Shown here: one piece after another, positions 8,229 through 17,105 of the stretch
Numbering within the stretch: position 1 is the stretch's first letter
How the letters are laid out: every line of letters begins with the position of its first letter
DNA from: Fibrobacter sp.
GTDB lineage: Bacteria; Fibrobacterota; Fibrobacteria; Fibrobacterales; Fibrobacteraceae
Length of the DNA: 64,000 nucleotides
Direction of reading: 5' to 3'
NCBI RefSeq assembly: GCF_017545445.1
Contig: NZ_JAFWOM010000168.1
Span: forward strand, 17,538-81,537
Position numbers and translations under genes: made by a program
The notes under the pieces: model-generated
What the model saw: only the letters and a program-made list of their open reading frames with translations
Databases searched by the model: none
Told to the model about the DNA's origin: nothing

Positions 8229-9119
8229 ATGAATAAACTTCTCGAATTTACACATCTTGTTCGGCTTAGCCATTCGCTGTTTGCGATGCCTTTTGCGCTT
8301 GGTTCCATGTGGGTGGCCGCGAACGGTTTTCGCGATATGAGCGCTTTTGAAACCGCTCGCATTATTGTGCTTATCGTGCTTTGCATGGTGACGGCCCGTA
8401 ACAGCGCTATGAGCTTTAACCGCATTGCTGATGCCAAGTTCGATGCCGAAAATCCGCGCACGGCGAAACGCCATTTGCCGGCGGGCCGCCTCAGCCGCAA
8501 GTCGGTGATCGCATTCTTGGCGTTGAACGGCATTTTGTTCGTGGTGTTCGCAGCGCTTTTGCAACCCCTCGCTGGCTGGCTTGCGTTCCCGGTGTGGCTC
8601 TTGTTGCTCTCATATTCGTACTGGAAACGTTTTAGCTGGCTTTGCCATTGGTTCCTTGGCTTTGCGATTGGCATGAGTCCGCTCGGAGCTTGGATTGCCG
8701 TTCGCGGCGAATTTGCCGTGTTCCCGATTTTTCTTTTGTTCATTCTGATGCTTTGGATGGGCGGCTTCGACATCATTTACGCAACGCAAGACATTGAAAT
8801 TGACCGCAAGCAGGGCTTACATTCCGTGCCGGCACGCTTTGGCCTTGAAAAGTCGCTGCGCATTGCGCTTGCAAGCCACTTGGCGATGCTTTTGCTTTGC
8901 GTTGTGTTCGGATTCTTCTGGAGCATGGGCTGGATTTGGTGGACGGTGACTGGCCTTATGGCGACAGCAATTGTCTATATTCACTTGTTCAGAAAGTCAA
9001 ACGATTTGGATGCGATGAACCGCGACTTTTTCCTCGCGAATGTCGCCATCAGTGCGCTCGTGATGGTGGGACTCATTGTCTGGATTTGCATGGGAGGTGA
9101 TGTCAATGCCCTTTACTAA
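8229..9119 (+). CDS. UbiA-family prenyltransferase (MqnP-like)
   Basis: An integral membrane enzyme that attaches a polyprenyl chain to an aromatic acid. The first aspartate-rich motif is SFNRIADAKFD (about residues 60-70), followed by NPRTAKRHLPAGRLS; the second is YATQDIEIDRKQGLHSVPARFG in the 184-205 region. About eight hydrophobic helices fit the UbiA fold, and length (296 aa) is normal. Placement after ubiE and ubiX suggests it prenylates a menaquinone precursor, as MqnP does in the futalosine pathway, rather than making ubiquinone. That assignment is inference from context. A heptamer array sits directly upstream, and its 3' end overlaps the next gene. Confidence 0.85.
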   Translation: MNKLLEFTHLVRLSHSLFAMPFALGSMWVAANGFRDMSAFETARIIVLIVLCMVTARNSAMSFNRIADAKFDAENPRTAKRHLPAGRLSRKSVIAFLALNGILFVVFAALLQPLAGWLAFPVWLLLLSYSYWKRFSWLCHWFLGFAIGMSPLGAWIAVRGEFAVFPIFLLFILMLWMGGFDIIYATQDIEIDRKQGLHSVPARFGLEKSLRIALASHLAMLLLCVVFGFFWSMGWIWWTVTGLMATAIVYIHLFRKSNDLDAMNRDFFLANVAISALVMVGLIVWICMGGDVNALY

Positions 9120-9327
9120 AATGCCGAAAGGAAAGTTCACGAACGAAGAAAAAGTAAAGATGTTCCATACGATGGGGGCTACTGCCGCCGTCATCGCTCT
9201 CGTGCTTGTGGTTCTCTTGGAAACGGGGCTTGTGGGCGAACGACGCGAACTGGCCGACATGGGCCTTACCGCGATGATTGTGGTGCTTGCCGTATCGCTT
9301 GTGGGCAGCATGTATTTTAAAAAGTAA
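9106..9327 (+). CDS. Small two-helix membrane protein overlapping ubiA
   Basis: A 73-residue protein I do not recognise. It has a basic N-terminus (MPFTKMPKGKF) and two hydrophobic segments, about residues 20-40 and 50-70, ending in FKK. ATG 9106 is chosen because GGAGG (9093-9097) lies 8 nt upstream; ATG 9100 would be too close. It overlaps the end of the prenyltransferase gene by 14 nt, so it belongs to the quinone operon by position. A structural or accessory role in quinone metabolism is possible, but nothing in the sequence shows it. Confidence 0.7.
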   Translation: MPFTKMPKGKFTNEEKVKMFHTMGATAAVIALVLVVLLETGLVGERRELADMGLTAMIVVLAVSLVGSMYFKK

Positions 9328-9391
9328 ATGAAGCTGTTTTAAGAAATCTGCTATTGCAGGTTGAAATGGAAGGGGGCGGCTTTTGCAGCCC

Positions 9392-9419
9392 TTGACATTG
9401 TTTCTTTTTTGTTTACATT
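9392..9419 (+). promoter_or_regulatory. Predicted promoter of the triple-FISUMP lipoprotein gene
   Basis: TTGACA (9392-9397), 16-bp spacer, TACATT (9414-9419), about 30 bp before ATG 9450. The position and -35 match are good; the -10 is imperfect. Confidence 0.55.
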
Positions 9420-9449
9420 TGACATGTAGAATTTTACAGAGGCTTATTT

Positions 9450-12239
9450 ATGTTGAAAAAAAAGTTCTCGCGAACTGTGCAATCTGTTGCATTTTCACTC
9501 TTTGTTTCTGTCCCTTCATTTATTCTCGTTGCTTGCGGCGACACTGATGGCGACTCAAAAGGAACGGCTCCTGAAGGCGGTAATGCCGCGGTTCCTGCAG
9601 AAGATGTTTATGAAAGCGAAGACGATTTGCCGGGTTGCATGGAAAAGTTTGAAGGCAAAGTCGCTTTTGTCGAAGATGGTTCTGTCGCATTCAAGTGCGA
9701 AGATGGCCGTTGGGAAAACAAGGGAACATTCTATGCAACGAACGACGACATCAAGAACTGTACCTCGAAACGTGAAGGTGAAGCGGCCTATATCGTCGAT
9801 GAAGACAAAAGCCTCGTCTGTCAGGACGGCAAGTGGGTGAAGGCAGAGATTGCTTCGAACTCTTCGAGTTCTCGCAATGACAAAAATGTGGGCGAATCCA
9901 GCTCTTCGGGAAAGGTCCCTGAGCCTGCCGAAGGGACTAGTTCTTCTGCGAAGTCTTCCAACTCGTCAAAGTCGAGCAGTAGCACGAAGAACATTTCCTC
10001 CTCTTCCGTCGCCCAGAGCAGTAGCGGCATAAAGAACGCATCTTCTTCCTCCGTCATTCAGAGCGAATGCGATGATTCGACAAGCTCATCAACCAAATCC
10101 AGTAAATGTTCTTCTAACTCCGCAAAGTCGAGCAACAGCACAAAGAACGGCTCATCATCTTCCGTCATTCTAAGCAGTAGTGCAAAGAGCGGTTCCTCCT
10201 CTTCCGTCATTCAGAGCAGCAGTGCAAAGAATGTTTCCTCCTCAAATTCCGCGAAGTCCAGCAGTTCTGCAAAATCAAGTTCCTCTGTAAAGTCATCCAG
10301 TTCTTTGGCAAAGTCGAGCAGTTCTGTAAAATCATCCAGTTCTGTGAAGTCTTCGTCTTCTGTCGCTTCTAGCAGTTCTGTCAAATCGTCTTCTAGCATG
10401 AATATGAATGCTGGTAGCGAATACAATGCAGCTTCAAATACATTGAAAGATTTGCGTGATGGCAAAACTTACAAGACGACAACTATTGGAACGCAGGTGT
10501 GGATGGCGGAGAACTTGAATATTGAAGTCGCCGATAGCTACTGTTACGCGAATAAACCAGCTAACTGTACTATGTATGGACGCTTGTACAACGCTAAAAC
10601 CGCTCAATCTGTCTGCCCAAGTGGTTGGCATTTGCCTAACCAAAATGAATTTCAAGAACTTCTAGACAATACAGGAAATAACTTTAAAAATTTGAAGTCG
10701 AAAGAATGGGATGGTTTGGACAGTTATGGCTTTGCTGCATTGCCTGCAGGAAAACAAGATGCCGTTAAAGGAAAATCCTCTTTTACCAATACTCAGTTTG
10801 CGACGGGGTGGTGGTTGAGCACGACATCTATTAGAACATGGTCTCCTCTTTACGGTGTTTATCTAGGGACAGCAGGTTTTGATCATGACGATAGTGTGAA
10901 TGGATTTTCTGTGCGTTGCTTGTATGACAAACGTAGTCCTAAGTCGAGTAGCTCTTCTATCGCCTCTAGCAGTTCTGTAAAATCGTCTTCGAGTATTAAT
11001 GTGAATGCTGGGAGCAGATACGATGCTGCATCCAATACATTGACGGATTTGCGAGACGGCAAAATTTACAAGACTACGAAAATCGGAACGATGATCTTTA
11101 CGGCAGAAAACATGAATATCGAATTAGAGAATTCTTACTGCTATGAAAATGATTCTTTAAATTGTGTCAAATACGGACGACTCTATGTGTGGGACGCCGC
11201 GAGTAAAGCGTGTCCGTCTGGTTGGCATTTGCCAGAATCGGCGGAATGGAGTGCTTTACTTGACGAGGTTGGTGGAAAAAAGATAGCAGGAATAAAGCTT
11301 AAATCTGCGGATGGCTGGAGCAATGGAGGAAATGGCACGGATGATTTTTCGTTCAATGCTTTATCTGCTGGTGGGCGTTATCCTGATGGAAGGTCTTTCT
11401 CCCAAGGAATACTAGCGTCATTTTGGGGCTCTACAAAGAAAAGTAATAGTTATGTTAATCTTTATTTTATGGATAATACTGATGTGGGGTATATTGAGTA
11501 TTCGCCAAAAGAGTATGGCATGAGTATACGTTGTATAAAAGATGGGTCATACGTTCCACCGCCTCCGATAGATTCAAGCGTATATGATGCTTCGGCAAAT
11601 ACCTTGAAGGATTTGCGAAATAATAAAACTTATAAAACGGTAAAAATCGGTTCTCAGATTTGGATGGCGCAAAACCTCAACTATTCCGATAGTGTCCAGA
11701 CGCCCAGTTTGAAAGGCCGGAGTTGGTGCCACAACAATTCTGCAGATACTTGTGCCAAATATGGTCCCTTTTACAGTTGGGCTGCTGCCATTGACTCGGT
11801 TGCGTTGTATGATGGAGGTCGTGGAATAGATTGTGGACATGGCAAGGAATGTGTGCTCCCTGACAAAGTTCGAGGGATTTGTCCTAGTGGTTGGCATTTG
11901 CCTGATTCGGTGGAATGGAGTGCTTTACTTGTCGAGGTTGGTGGAAAAAAAACTGCAGGAGTTGCTCTCAAATCTAAGACGGGTTGGAAGGTCCGTAGTG
12001 ATGGCAGTAGCGGCAATGGTTCAGACCTTTACGGCTTTTCCGTACAGCCTATGGGTTCCTGGAGCACCAATTACAACGGTTTTCATTCTGGCTTTGGCAG
12101 AGATGCTCTCTTCTGGAGTGCTACTCAATCGGGGCCTGGTGGATCCTTTGGTCTTGTTGTGCAATCTGAAGGCGACATAGTGTACCTTTCTTGGTATTCG
12201 AGTGATGCAGGGTATAGCATCCGCTGCTTAAAGGACTGA
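9450..12239 (+). CDS. Lipoprotein with Ser-rich linker and three FISUMP domains
   Basis: A large (929 aa) lipoprotein of the Fibrobacter major paralogous family (TIGR02145 type). The signal ends in lipobox LVAC (Cys 29). Residues about 50-130 hold two short similar units, each ending in CxDGxW (KCEDGRWE, VCQDGKWV). Residues about 139-320 are a low-complexity linker of SSSS-AKSSN-type repeats. Three FISUMP domains follow at about 325-490, 524-698 and 711-929, each with the pattern LRDGKTYKT...IGTQVWMAENLN, YGRLY, CPSGWHLP and a closing SIRCLKD-like strand. A second short Ser linker separates the first two. The function of the domain is not known; a surface-binding role is inference. ATG 9450 has AGAGG upstream. 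Confidence 0.88.
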   Translation: MLKKKFSRTVQSVAFSLFVSVPSFILVACGDTDGDSKGTAPEGGNAAVPAEDVYESEDDLPGCMEKFEGKVAFVEDGSVAFKCEDGRWENKGTFYATNDDIKNCTSKREGEAAYIVDEDKSLVCQDGKWVKAEIASNSSSSRNDKNVGESSSSGKVPEPAEGTSSSAKSSNSSKSSSSTKNISSSSVAQSSSGIKNASSSSVIQSECDDSTSSSTKSSKCSSNSAKSSNSTKNGSSSSVILSSSAKSGSSSSVIQSSSAKNVSSSNSAKSSSSAKSSSSVKSSSSLAKSSSSVKSSSSVKSSSSVASSSSVKSSSSMNMNAGSEYNAASNTLKDLRDGKTYKTTTIGTQVWMAENLNIEVADSYCYANKPANCTMYGRLYNAKTAQSVCPSGWHLPNQNEFQELLDNTGNNFKNLKSKEWDGLDSYGFAALPAGKQDAVKGKSSFTNTQFATGWWLSTTSIRTWSPLYGVYLGTAGFDHDDSVNGFSVRCLYDKRSPKSSSSSIASSSSVKSSSSINVNAGSRYDAASNTLTDLRDGKIYKTTKIGTMIFTAENMNIELENSYCYENDSLNCVKYGRLYVWDAASKACPSGWHLPESAEWSALLDEVGGKKIAGIKLKSADGWSNGGNGTDDFSFNALSAGGRYPDGRSFSQGILASFWGSTKKSNSYVNLYFMDNTDVGYIEYSPKEYGMSIRCIKDGSYVPPPPIDSSVYDASANTLKDLRNNKTYKTVKIGSQIWMAQNLNYSDSVQTPSLKGRSWCHNNSADTCAKYGPFYSWAAAIDSVALYDGGRGIDCGHGKECVLPDKVRGICPSGWHLPDSVEWSALLVEVGGKKTAGVALKSKTGWKVRSDGSSGNGSDLYGFSVQPMGSWSTNYNGFHSGFGRDALFWSATQSGPGGSFGLVVQSEGDIVYLSWYSSDAGYSIRCLKD

Positions 12240-12256
12240 TTTTGTGCAAATCTTTA

Positions 12257-12300
12257 CCAAAAGTGGGTGCAAAAGGGTACTTTTGGTCATTATTTTTTTT
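12257..12300 (+). terminator. Terminator of the triple-FISUMP gene
   Basis: Stem CCAAAAGT (12257-12264) / ACTTTTGG (12279-12286), loop 14 nt, then TCATTA and a run of eight Ts. Confidence 0.7.
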
Positions 12301-12347
12301 GTTTCGGATGATTCTCTTTGTTCTTTTATCCGGAACTCGTCGGGCGG

Positions 12348-13244
12348 TTAAATTTCCAAATCCGCCGATATGACGGACTCAATGGTTCCGTCGTCGCATT
12401 CAAAGAGCAGGCTGCCGTCATCGTTCATGTTGATGATGCGGCCTGTTTTTTTGATGGCTCCAGCACTGTTGCCATCGCGGTTTTGATCGGTGCAGTGGTT
12501 GTTCACGATGATGGTGCCGCGGGCGCCGATAAACTGGTCCATGCGTTTCCAAGCATCGACCCAGGGGCGAATGCCGAAGGCTTTGAACTGCCCGATGGCG
12601 CGTTCGAGGTTGCCGATGAGCATTTGCAACAGCTTTTCGCGGTTGATGGAATGTCCGAAAATTGCCTTGAGCGTGGTGACTTCACGATTCAAGTGGGCGT
12701 AATCGGCGGGGTCGCTATTGACGTTGATGCCGACTCCCATCGAAAGGACGGGGCGCGGCGCATTTTCGCTTGTCATTCCGCGTGTATAAACGATTTCCGC
12801 TAAAATTCCGCAGAACTTGCTTTTGCCGTAGAGAATGTCGTTTGGCCACTTGACTGTGATTTTTGAGGAATTCGCACATTTTGATTTTGCGCAATCCCGG
12901 CTTACAATTGTTGCGTCTTCTTGGATGTTGTTGAATGTTTCTGCAAATGTGAGTGCGGCTATTTGCGTAATTTGTGCGAAATGGTTGCTTGGGATGCCGT
13001 CGAGTGGAATCAGAATGTTGAAGTAGAGGTTTTTACCGGCGGGGGAGTCCCAGGTGCGTTCGTGACGGCCATGCCCATCGCTTTGCGAATCAGCGACAAA
13101 GAGTGTCCCCGGTTCGATTTCTCCTGATGCGGTCATGGACTTCATGAGCTTGTGCGTGCTGCCTATGGTTTCAAAAAGGAAGGCTGGCGCATCGCCGAAT
13201 CCTGTGAGTTTCCAATCGGTGAATGGACGTTCTTGCGAAAACAT
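12348..13244 (-). CDS. birA: Biotin--[acetyl-CoA-carboxylase] ligase BirA, no HTH domain
   Basis: Activates biotin with ATP and transfers it to the carboxylase carrier protein. Visible motifs: FETIGSTH (substrate entry), the biotinyl-AMP loop GHGRHERTWDSP (about 57-68, a variant of GRGRxGRxW), VKWPNDI (about 131-137), FCGIL with the catalytic-region Lys just before it, and GVGINVN. A short C-terminal SH3-like domain follows (GTIIVNN, DDGSLLFECDDG). At 298 aa it has no N-terminal DNA-binding domain, so it is a monofunctional ligase and not a repressor. It converges on the FISUMP gene. Confidence 0.9.
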   Translation of the reverse strand: MFSQERPFTDWKLTGFGDAPAFLFETIGSTHKLMKSMTASGEIEPGTLFVADSQSDGHGRHERTWDSPAGKNLYFNILIPLDGIPSNHFAQITQIAALTFAETFNNIQEDATIVSRDCAKSKCANSSKITVKWPNDILYGKSKFCGILAEIVYTRGMTSENAPRPVLSMGVGINVNSDPADYAHLNREVTTLKAIFGHSINREKLLQMLIGNLERAIGQFKAFGIRPWVDAWKRMDQFIGARGTIIVNNHCTDQNRDGNSAGAIKKTGRIINMNDDGSLLFECDDGTIESVISADLEI

Positions 13245-13248
13245 TTGC

Positions 13249-13327
13249 TTAGTCGTTAGTCAATGGTCATTAGTTGTTTGCGAAGAGCGTATTTCCTAAT
13301 CCCTAAAACCTACAACCTAACACCTAC
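13249..13327. repeat. Two heptamer arrays of opposite orientation
   Basis: At 13,249-13,275 units TAGTCGT, TAGTCAA, TGGTCAT, TAGTTGT read on the plus strand. At 13,294-13,327 units CTAATCC, CTAAAAC, CTACAAC, CTAACAC read as TAGGTTN on the minus strand and include the stop codon TAG of the gene ending at 13,324. Confidence 0.8.
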
Positions 13328-13749
13328 TCGTCGGCTTGCTTTTCTTGCAGTTCCTTGAGGGCTTCTTCAGGGAAGATGTTGAAGAATTCACGCTTTCGGT
13401 CTTCGAAGAGTTGCAACATGCGTTCTTGCTCGAACTGCTCGCGGTCGATGTTCTGCATAAAGAATTCGTCGCTGGCAAAATCGCGGGTGGACATGAGTTT
13501 TTTCATGTCTTCGGAAAGGTCGATGTTGTCCCACAGGATGTAGTACGACTGCACGTCCAAGCTTCCAAAAATATCGACGTTCAACTTAATGGAATTGGCA
13601 CTGCTCGAATCGACGAGTTCGACTTTCGTTTCACGTTTTTCGGGGCGGAATACGTCAACATCGCTTACGGGTTTGCTCAAATCCTGAGCTCCGCAGAGAA
13701 CCACGGCTGCGAGAAGGAACATTACTACATGTTTACACAATAAAATCAT
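13324..13749 (-). CDS. Exported hypothetical protein
   Basis: A 141-residue protein I do not recognise. A hydrophobic N-terminus (MILLCKHVVMFLLAAVVLCG) looks like a signal peptide, followed by a polar region (KPVSDVDVFRPEKRETKVELVD), a strand-rich middle (VDIFGSLDVQSYYILWDNID) and a highly charged helical end rich in Glu, Gln and Phe (REQFEQERMLQLFEDRKREF). ATG 13749 is preferred to a GTG at 13785 as it places the signal peptide at the N-terminus; no clear Shine-Dalgarno is seen for either. Its stop codon is the first TAG of a heptamer array. Confidence 0.6.
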   Translation of the reverse strand: MILLCKHVVMFLLAAVVLCGAQDLSKPVSDVDVFRPEKRETKVELVDSSSANSIKLNVDIFGSLDVQSYYILWDNIDLSEDMKKLMSTRDFASDEFFMQNIDREQFEQERMLQLFEDRKREFFNIFPEEALKELQEKQADE

Positions 13750-14187
13750 ATTTACAATATACAATGAAAATTCACGAAAAAACACAGAGAAAGTAAAAAA
13801 GCATACTCAAAAACGCGGCGAATAAGGGTATACGACTATTATGATACGCTTTTGTCATACGAAGAGTATTATATAGCTCGTTTATAAACTACCGCCTACT
13901 AAGCTCTACCCACTAAACCTCATACCCCATAGGCGCGCAGCGCCGTGCCCATAGCCCACTTGCCCATAACATCACTGGATCCTTCGCGATGCTCAGGATG
14001 ACGTTTATACTTCCTACTTCCTACCGCCTACTTCCTACTAAGCTCTAAGTTCTAAGCTCTACCAACTAAAAACATCACTGGATCCTTCGCGATGCTCAGG
14101 ATGACGAGTCTTTCGTCTCTCGTCTGTAGGCGCGTAGCGCCGTTCTCTCGTCTATGTCCCTACTGCCTACAACCTAAGACCTAAAAC
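13750..14187. repeat. Long repeat-filled gap upstream of the 13.3-13.7 kb gene
   Basis: No gene is visible. 13,887-13,930 and 14,009-14,070 are CTA-oriented heptamer arrays with units equivalent to TAGGAAG, TAGGCGG, TAGAGCT and TAGAACT. Two near-identical hairpin repeats (CTGGATCCTTCGCGATGCTC...) lie at 13,975-14,003 and 14,078-14,106. 14,107-14,190 carries TCGTCTN units, a GGCGCG/CGCGCC palindrome and a TAGGTTN-type array that runs into the tsaD stop. The first 100 bp is AT-rich and probably holds the promoter of the gene ending at 13,324. Confidence 0.75.
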
Positions 14188-15195
14188 CTACAATGCGAGT
14201 GGCATCCACGGCTTTACGACATCGATGGATTCGAGCTTTCCTTGCAACTTGCGGCGGATAGCGGCGGCGGCGATCATCGCTCCGTTGTCTGTACTCAGGC
14301 TGCGGTCCGGTACGCAAAAGCGGATTCCCTTCTTGTCACAGTAGTCCTGCAAACGGGTTCTGAGCCAACTGTTCGCACTTACGCCTCCGCCCATGACAAG
14401 AGTTTTCATCTTGGTTTTCTTAAGAGCGTTGATGGTCTTTGAAACTAAGCTATCGACAATCGCATCTTCGAGCGAGGCACAGATATCGCCCAAATTATCT
14501 TGAATAAATTGCGGGTCGTGAGTTTCTGTGTAACGGAGCACGGCGGTCTTTAAACCGCTGAACGAAAATTCGCAGTTGTCGTGCGTATGGAGTGCACGCG
14601 GAAATTCCACGAATTTGCGGTTCTTGTCTTTGCCGAGGCGGCTAATCGTTGCGCCTGCCGGGTATTTGAGTCCAATGAGCTTGCCGCACTTGTCGAACGC
14701 TTCGCCGGCAGCGTCATCGCGGGTACGTCCGATGCTTGTGTATTTGAATCCCGGTTCTTCCATCACGAGTTCCGTGTGACCGCCCGAAACGGTGAGCGTC
14801 AAAAACGGCGGTTCGATGTCCGGATTGCTGAGCCATGCGGCGGCGAGGTGGCCTTCGAGGTGGTTCATGCCGTAAGCTGGGATGTTCAAATCGCGGGCGA
14901 GGCCCTTGGCAAAGCTTGCGCCGACGAGAAGCGGTCCCATAAGGCCTGGGCCCGTGGTGTAGGCGATGGCGTCGATGTCCTTGAGTTCGATGCCTGCTTC
15001 CTTGACGGCGGCTTCGGCAATGGGGGCGATTTTTTGCAGATGGGCACGCGCTGCAATTTCGGGAACGACTCCGCCGTACAAAGCGTGTTCGTCAATTTGG
15101 CTGTAGAGTGGATTAGAGAGAACTTTGAGCGGGTCGTCTTGCAAAACGGCGCATGCAGTTTCGTCGCAGCTGGATTCAATTCCAAGCCAAATCAT
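14188..15195 (-). CDS. tsaD: tRNA N6-adenosine threonylcarbamoyltransferase TsaD
   Basis: Transfers the threonylcarbamoyl group to A37 of ANN-reading tRNAs, with TsaB and TsaE. The sequence is textbook: GIESSCDETACAV at the start, HALYGGVVPEIAARAH, TTGPGLMGPLLVG, the metal-binding MNHLEGHLAAAW (His 112 and His 116), TVSGGHTELV, DDAAGEAFDK, FSFSGLKTA, and GGGVSANSWLR. Length is 335 aa. It overlaps the upstream YbbR gene by 4 nt (ATGA), so the pair is one minus-strand operon. The stop TAG is part of a heptamer array. Confidence 0.96.
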   Translation of the reverse strand: MIWLGIESSCDETACAVLQDDPLKVLSNPLYSQIDEHALYGGVVPEIAARAHLQKIAPIAEAAVKEAGIELKDIDAIAYTTGPGLMGPLLVGASFAKGLARDLNIPAYGMNHLEGHLAAAWLSNPDIEPPFLTLTVSGGHTELVMEEPGFKYTSIGRTRDDAAGEAFDKCGKLIGLKYPAGATISRLGKDKNRKFVEFPRALHTHDNCEFSFSGLKTAVLRYTETHDPQFIQDNLGDICASLEDAIVDSLVSKTINALKKTKMKTLVMGGGVSANSWLRTRLQDYCDKKGIRFCVPDRSLSTDNGAMIAAAAIRRKLQGKLESIDVVKPWMPLAL

Positions 15196-16172
15196 ATTCC
15201 GTATTCCTCGTCTTTGTCTTCGTCGTCGGTTTGTGTCTTGATGAGCCTGATCTTGTCGGGCTTGACGACAACGGCCTTGATGGACATGTCGCGATCTACA
15301 TTAGGCGGCAAAGTCAGCTTGATGGTCGGGGCTAGGCTGTCGGCGTCTTCGATGGCGAAGCGGTTGTATTCGATGAAAAGCTCGATGTCGTTGTACTTGA
15401 TGGCGTCAAGGGTTTGGTTGCCGCCGGTAATTTCGACGGTCGCAGTTTGCGGGGAGAGCGTGTTCAAAGCACGGTCGTAGAAGCCGATAAGTTGTACAGG
15501 AATATCCTTGAATTCTTTGGATGTGATTTTTTGGACATCGACAAAAATCTTTGCCACGGAATCGCTAGGCGTCACAAACTGCGGAAGTTGATCGGTGATG
15601 AGCGGTACAGAATACGTCTGGCTGACCTTGAGGCTGTCGATGAACATGGAATCCGTAGGAATGTCGATAATGCGAGTGAGTGCGTTACGGGCTCCGGCGA
15701 CCTTGAGGAATTCGTGCATGAGCTTGGGCGGCTGAACGATAACGTAACCTGGAGCTGCGTTGAAGACGACGTTGTTCTTGATGGGAATGTTGCGTTCGAT
15801 TTTCGTATCGACAGCGACATCGATGAAGAGGTACTGCTTGTCGGGTTCGATGTAGTGGACTGACGAAAAGTTCGGGGCGACGAAATTCTTTGCGTCTAGG
15901 TGGATGCGTTTGGAACCGAGTTCCGCGTTGTGCATATCGACGACCATGGCCGATTGCTTCTGCGATTGCAAGCGGATAAGATCGAGGGGCTTTCCTTCGA
16001 CGGTCACGGAAACGGTGCTGGGCGGTTTAGACGCAATCGCTAAAGCTTCGGGCAACTTCACGAACGTGAGCGGAACTTCCATCGTCAGTTGGAAGTCCTT
16101 CAGCGAGATGACGTAGAACCAGAGGGCCATCGCGCATATCAGTGCGGTAATCTTTAATATGATGTTTCCCAT
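15192..16172 (-). CDS. YbbR-domain membrane-anchored protein
   Basis: A membrane-anchored protein (326 aa from ATG 16172) with one N-terminal helix (IILKITALICAMALWFYV) and an extracytoplasmic region of repeated beta-rich YbbR-like units; one begins VPLTFVKLPEALAIASKPPSTVSV and later ones carry NIPIKNNV and IPVQLIG. In Firmicutes a YbbR protein (CdaR) regulates the di-AMP cyclase CdaA; no cdaA is visible here, so that link is not claimed. ATG 16172 is used because longer forms would overlap the divergent ftsX start. The C-terminus is acidic (DDEDKDEEYGI). Confidence 0.7.
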   Translation of the reverse strand: MGNIILKITALICAMALWFYVISLKDFQLTMEVPLTFVKLPEALAIASKPPSTVSVTVEGKPLDLIRLQSQKQSAMVVDMHNAELGSKRIHLDAKNFVAPNFSSVHYIEPDKQYLFIDVAVDTKIERNIPIKNNVVFNAAPGYVIVQPPKLMHEFLKVAGARNALTRIIDIPTDSMFIDSLKVSQTYSVPLITDQLPQFVTPSDSVAKIFVDVQKITSKEFKDIPVQLIGFYDRALNTLSPQTATVEITGGNQTLDAIKYNDIELFIEYNRFAIEDADSLAPTIKLTLPPNVDRDMSIKAVVVKPDKIRLIKTQTDDEDKDEEYGI

Positions 16173-16217
16173 AAAAGCCCCATAAAGAACCTCATTAAAT
16201 TTAATTATATTCCAACC

Positions 16218-17105
16218 GTGTTCGGACAATTAGGTTACTTAATATCGGAATCTTTCCGTGGATGGAAGCAGCACCGCACGGTGATCCTCCCGTCCCTTTT
16301 GACGATTTTCTTGTGCTCGCTCCTTTTGGCGGCGTCCTTTACGGCTTTAGGCGTTTCGTTCAAGCTCATCTCTGCGGAGAAATCCTTGTACGTCATCGAG
16401 GCGTTCTTGAACGATCATGTTCCTGCGGATTCCGTTGCGGCTATCCAGACGCGATTGGAGCATACCCGCCATGTGGAATCGGTATCGTTCGTAAGTGCGG
16501 ATTCTGCGCTGGCGGATTTCCGCAACCATTTTTCGCCGGACATGCTGGAACTTGTCGAAGGGAACCCCATCCCGGCATTTTTCCGGGTGTCGCTCCGCAG
16601 CGAGGCCCGTAACCCGCAGGACCTTTCCGAAGTGCGCCATGCGATTGCTGAAGAATCATACTTTGAAGAAGTCCAGGCTCCGATAGAATGGGCCACGCGC
16701 ATTGCCACTTGGAAATTCAAGATGATTTTCTGGCCGGTTTGCATCAGCATCCTTTTGCTTATCGCGCTTTCGCTCATCATTTGCAACTCGGTGCGTCTTT
16801 CGCTTTTGTCCCGTAAGCTCTTGGTCGAAAACATGAAGTACGCCGGAGGAAGCTACATGTTCATCGAGTTCCCGTTCGTGTTGGAAGGGGCGGCTCAAGG
16901 ATTTGTCGGTAGCGGAGTTGCAATTATCTTGCTTGGCCTTGTTATCAAGTCGATCGTGCAAACGTTCCCGATTGCTGCAAGCGGCGTTACGTATTTTGGA
17001 ATCGTCGCCCTTTTTACGGTGCTTCTCGAAACGACTCTTGCGGGCTACTTTAGTTTCCGCACGGTGCGTAGTTTCTTGTTCGAAAAGAAGGGTGAGCAGG
17101 AATAA
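16218..17105 (+). CDS. ftsX: Cell-division ABC transporter permease FtsX
   Basis: FtsX is the membrane subunit of FtsEX, which transmits ATP hydrolysis to periplasmic wall hydrolases. The 295-residue sequence has a first helix at about 22-44, an extracytoplasmic loop rich in the family pattern (VESVSFVSADSALADFRNHF, GNPIPAFFRV), and three more helices near 172-192, 220-248 and 260-282. GTG 16218 is the only reasonable start and lacks a strong Shine-Dalgarno. The stop TAA overlaps the ATG of envC by one base, so the transporter and its predicted activator are translated together. ftsE is not in the window. Confidence 0.88.
   Translation: MFGQLGYLISESFRGWKQHRTVILPSLLTIFLCSLLLAASFTALGVSFKLISAEKSLYVIEAFLNDHVPADSVAAIQTRLEHTRHVESVSFVSADSALADFRNHFSPDMLELVEGNPIPAFFRVSLRSEARNPQDLSEVRHAIAEESYFEEVQAPIEWATRIATWKFKMIFWPVCISILLLIALSLIICNSVRLSLLSRKLLVENMKYAGGSYMFIEFPFVLEGAAQGFVGSGVAIILLGLVIKSIVQTFPIAASGVTYFGIVALFTVLLETTLAGYFSFRTVRSFLFEKKGEQE

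Noticed and set aside
9850..10400. Dense short DNA repeats (AGCAGTTCT-like) as a possible non-coding array
   Set aside because: They are in frame and encode the Ser-rich linker of the lipoprotein.
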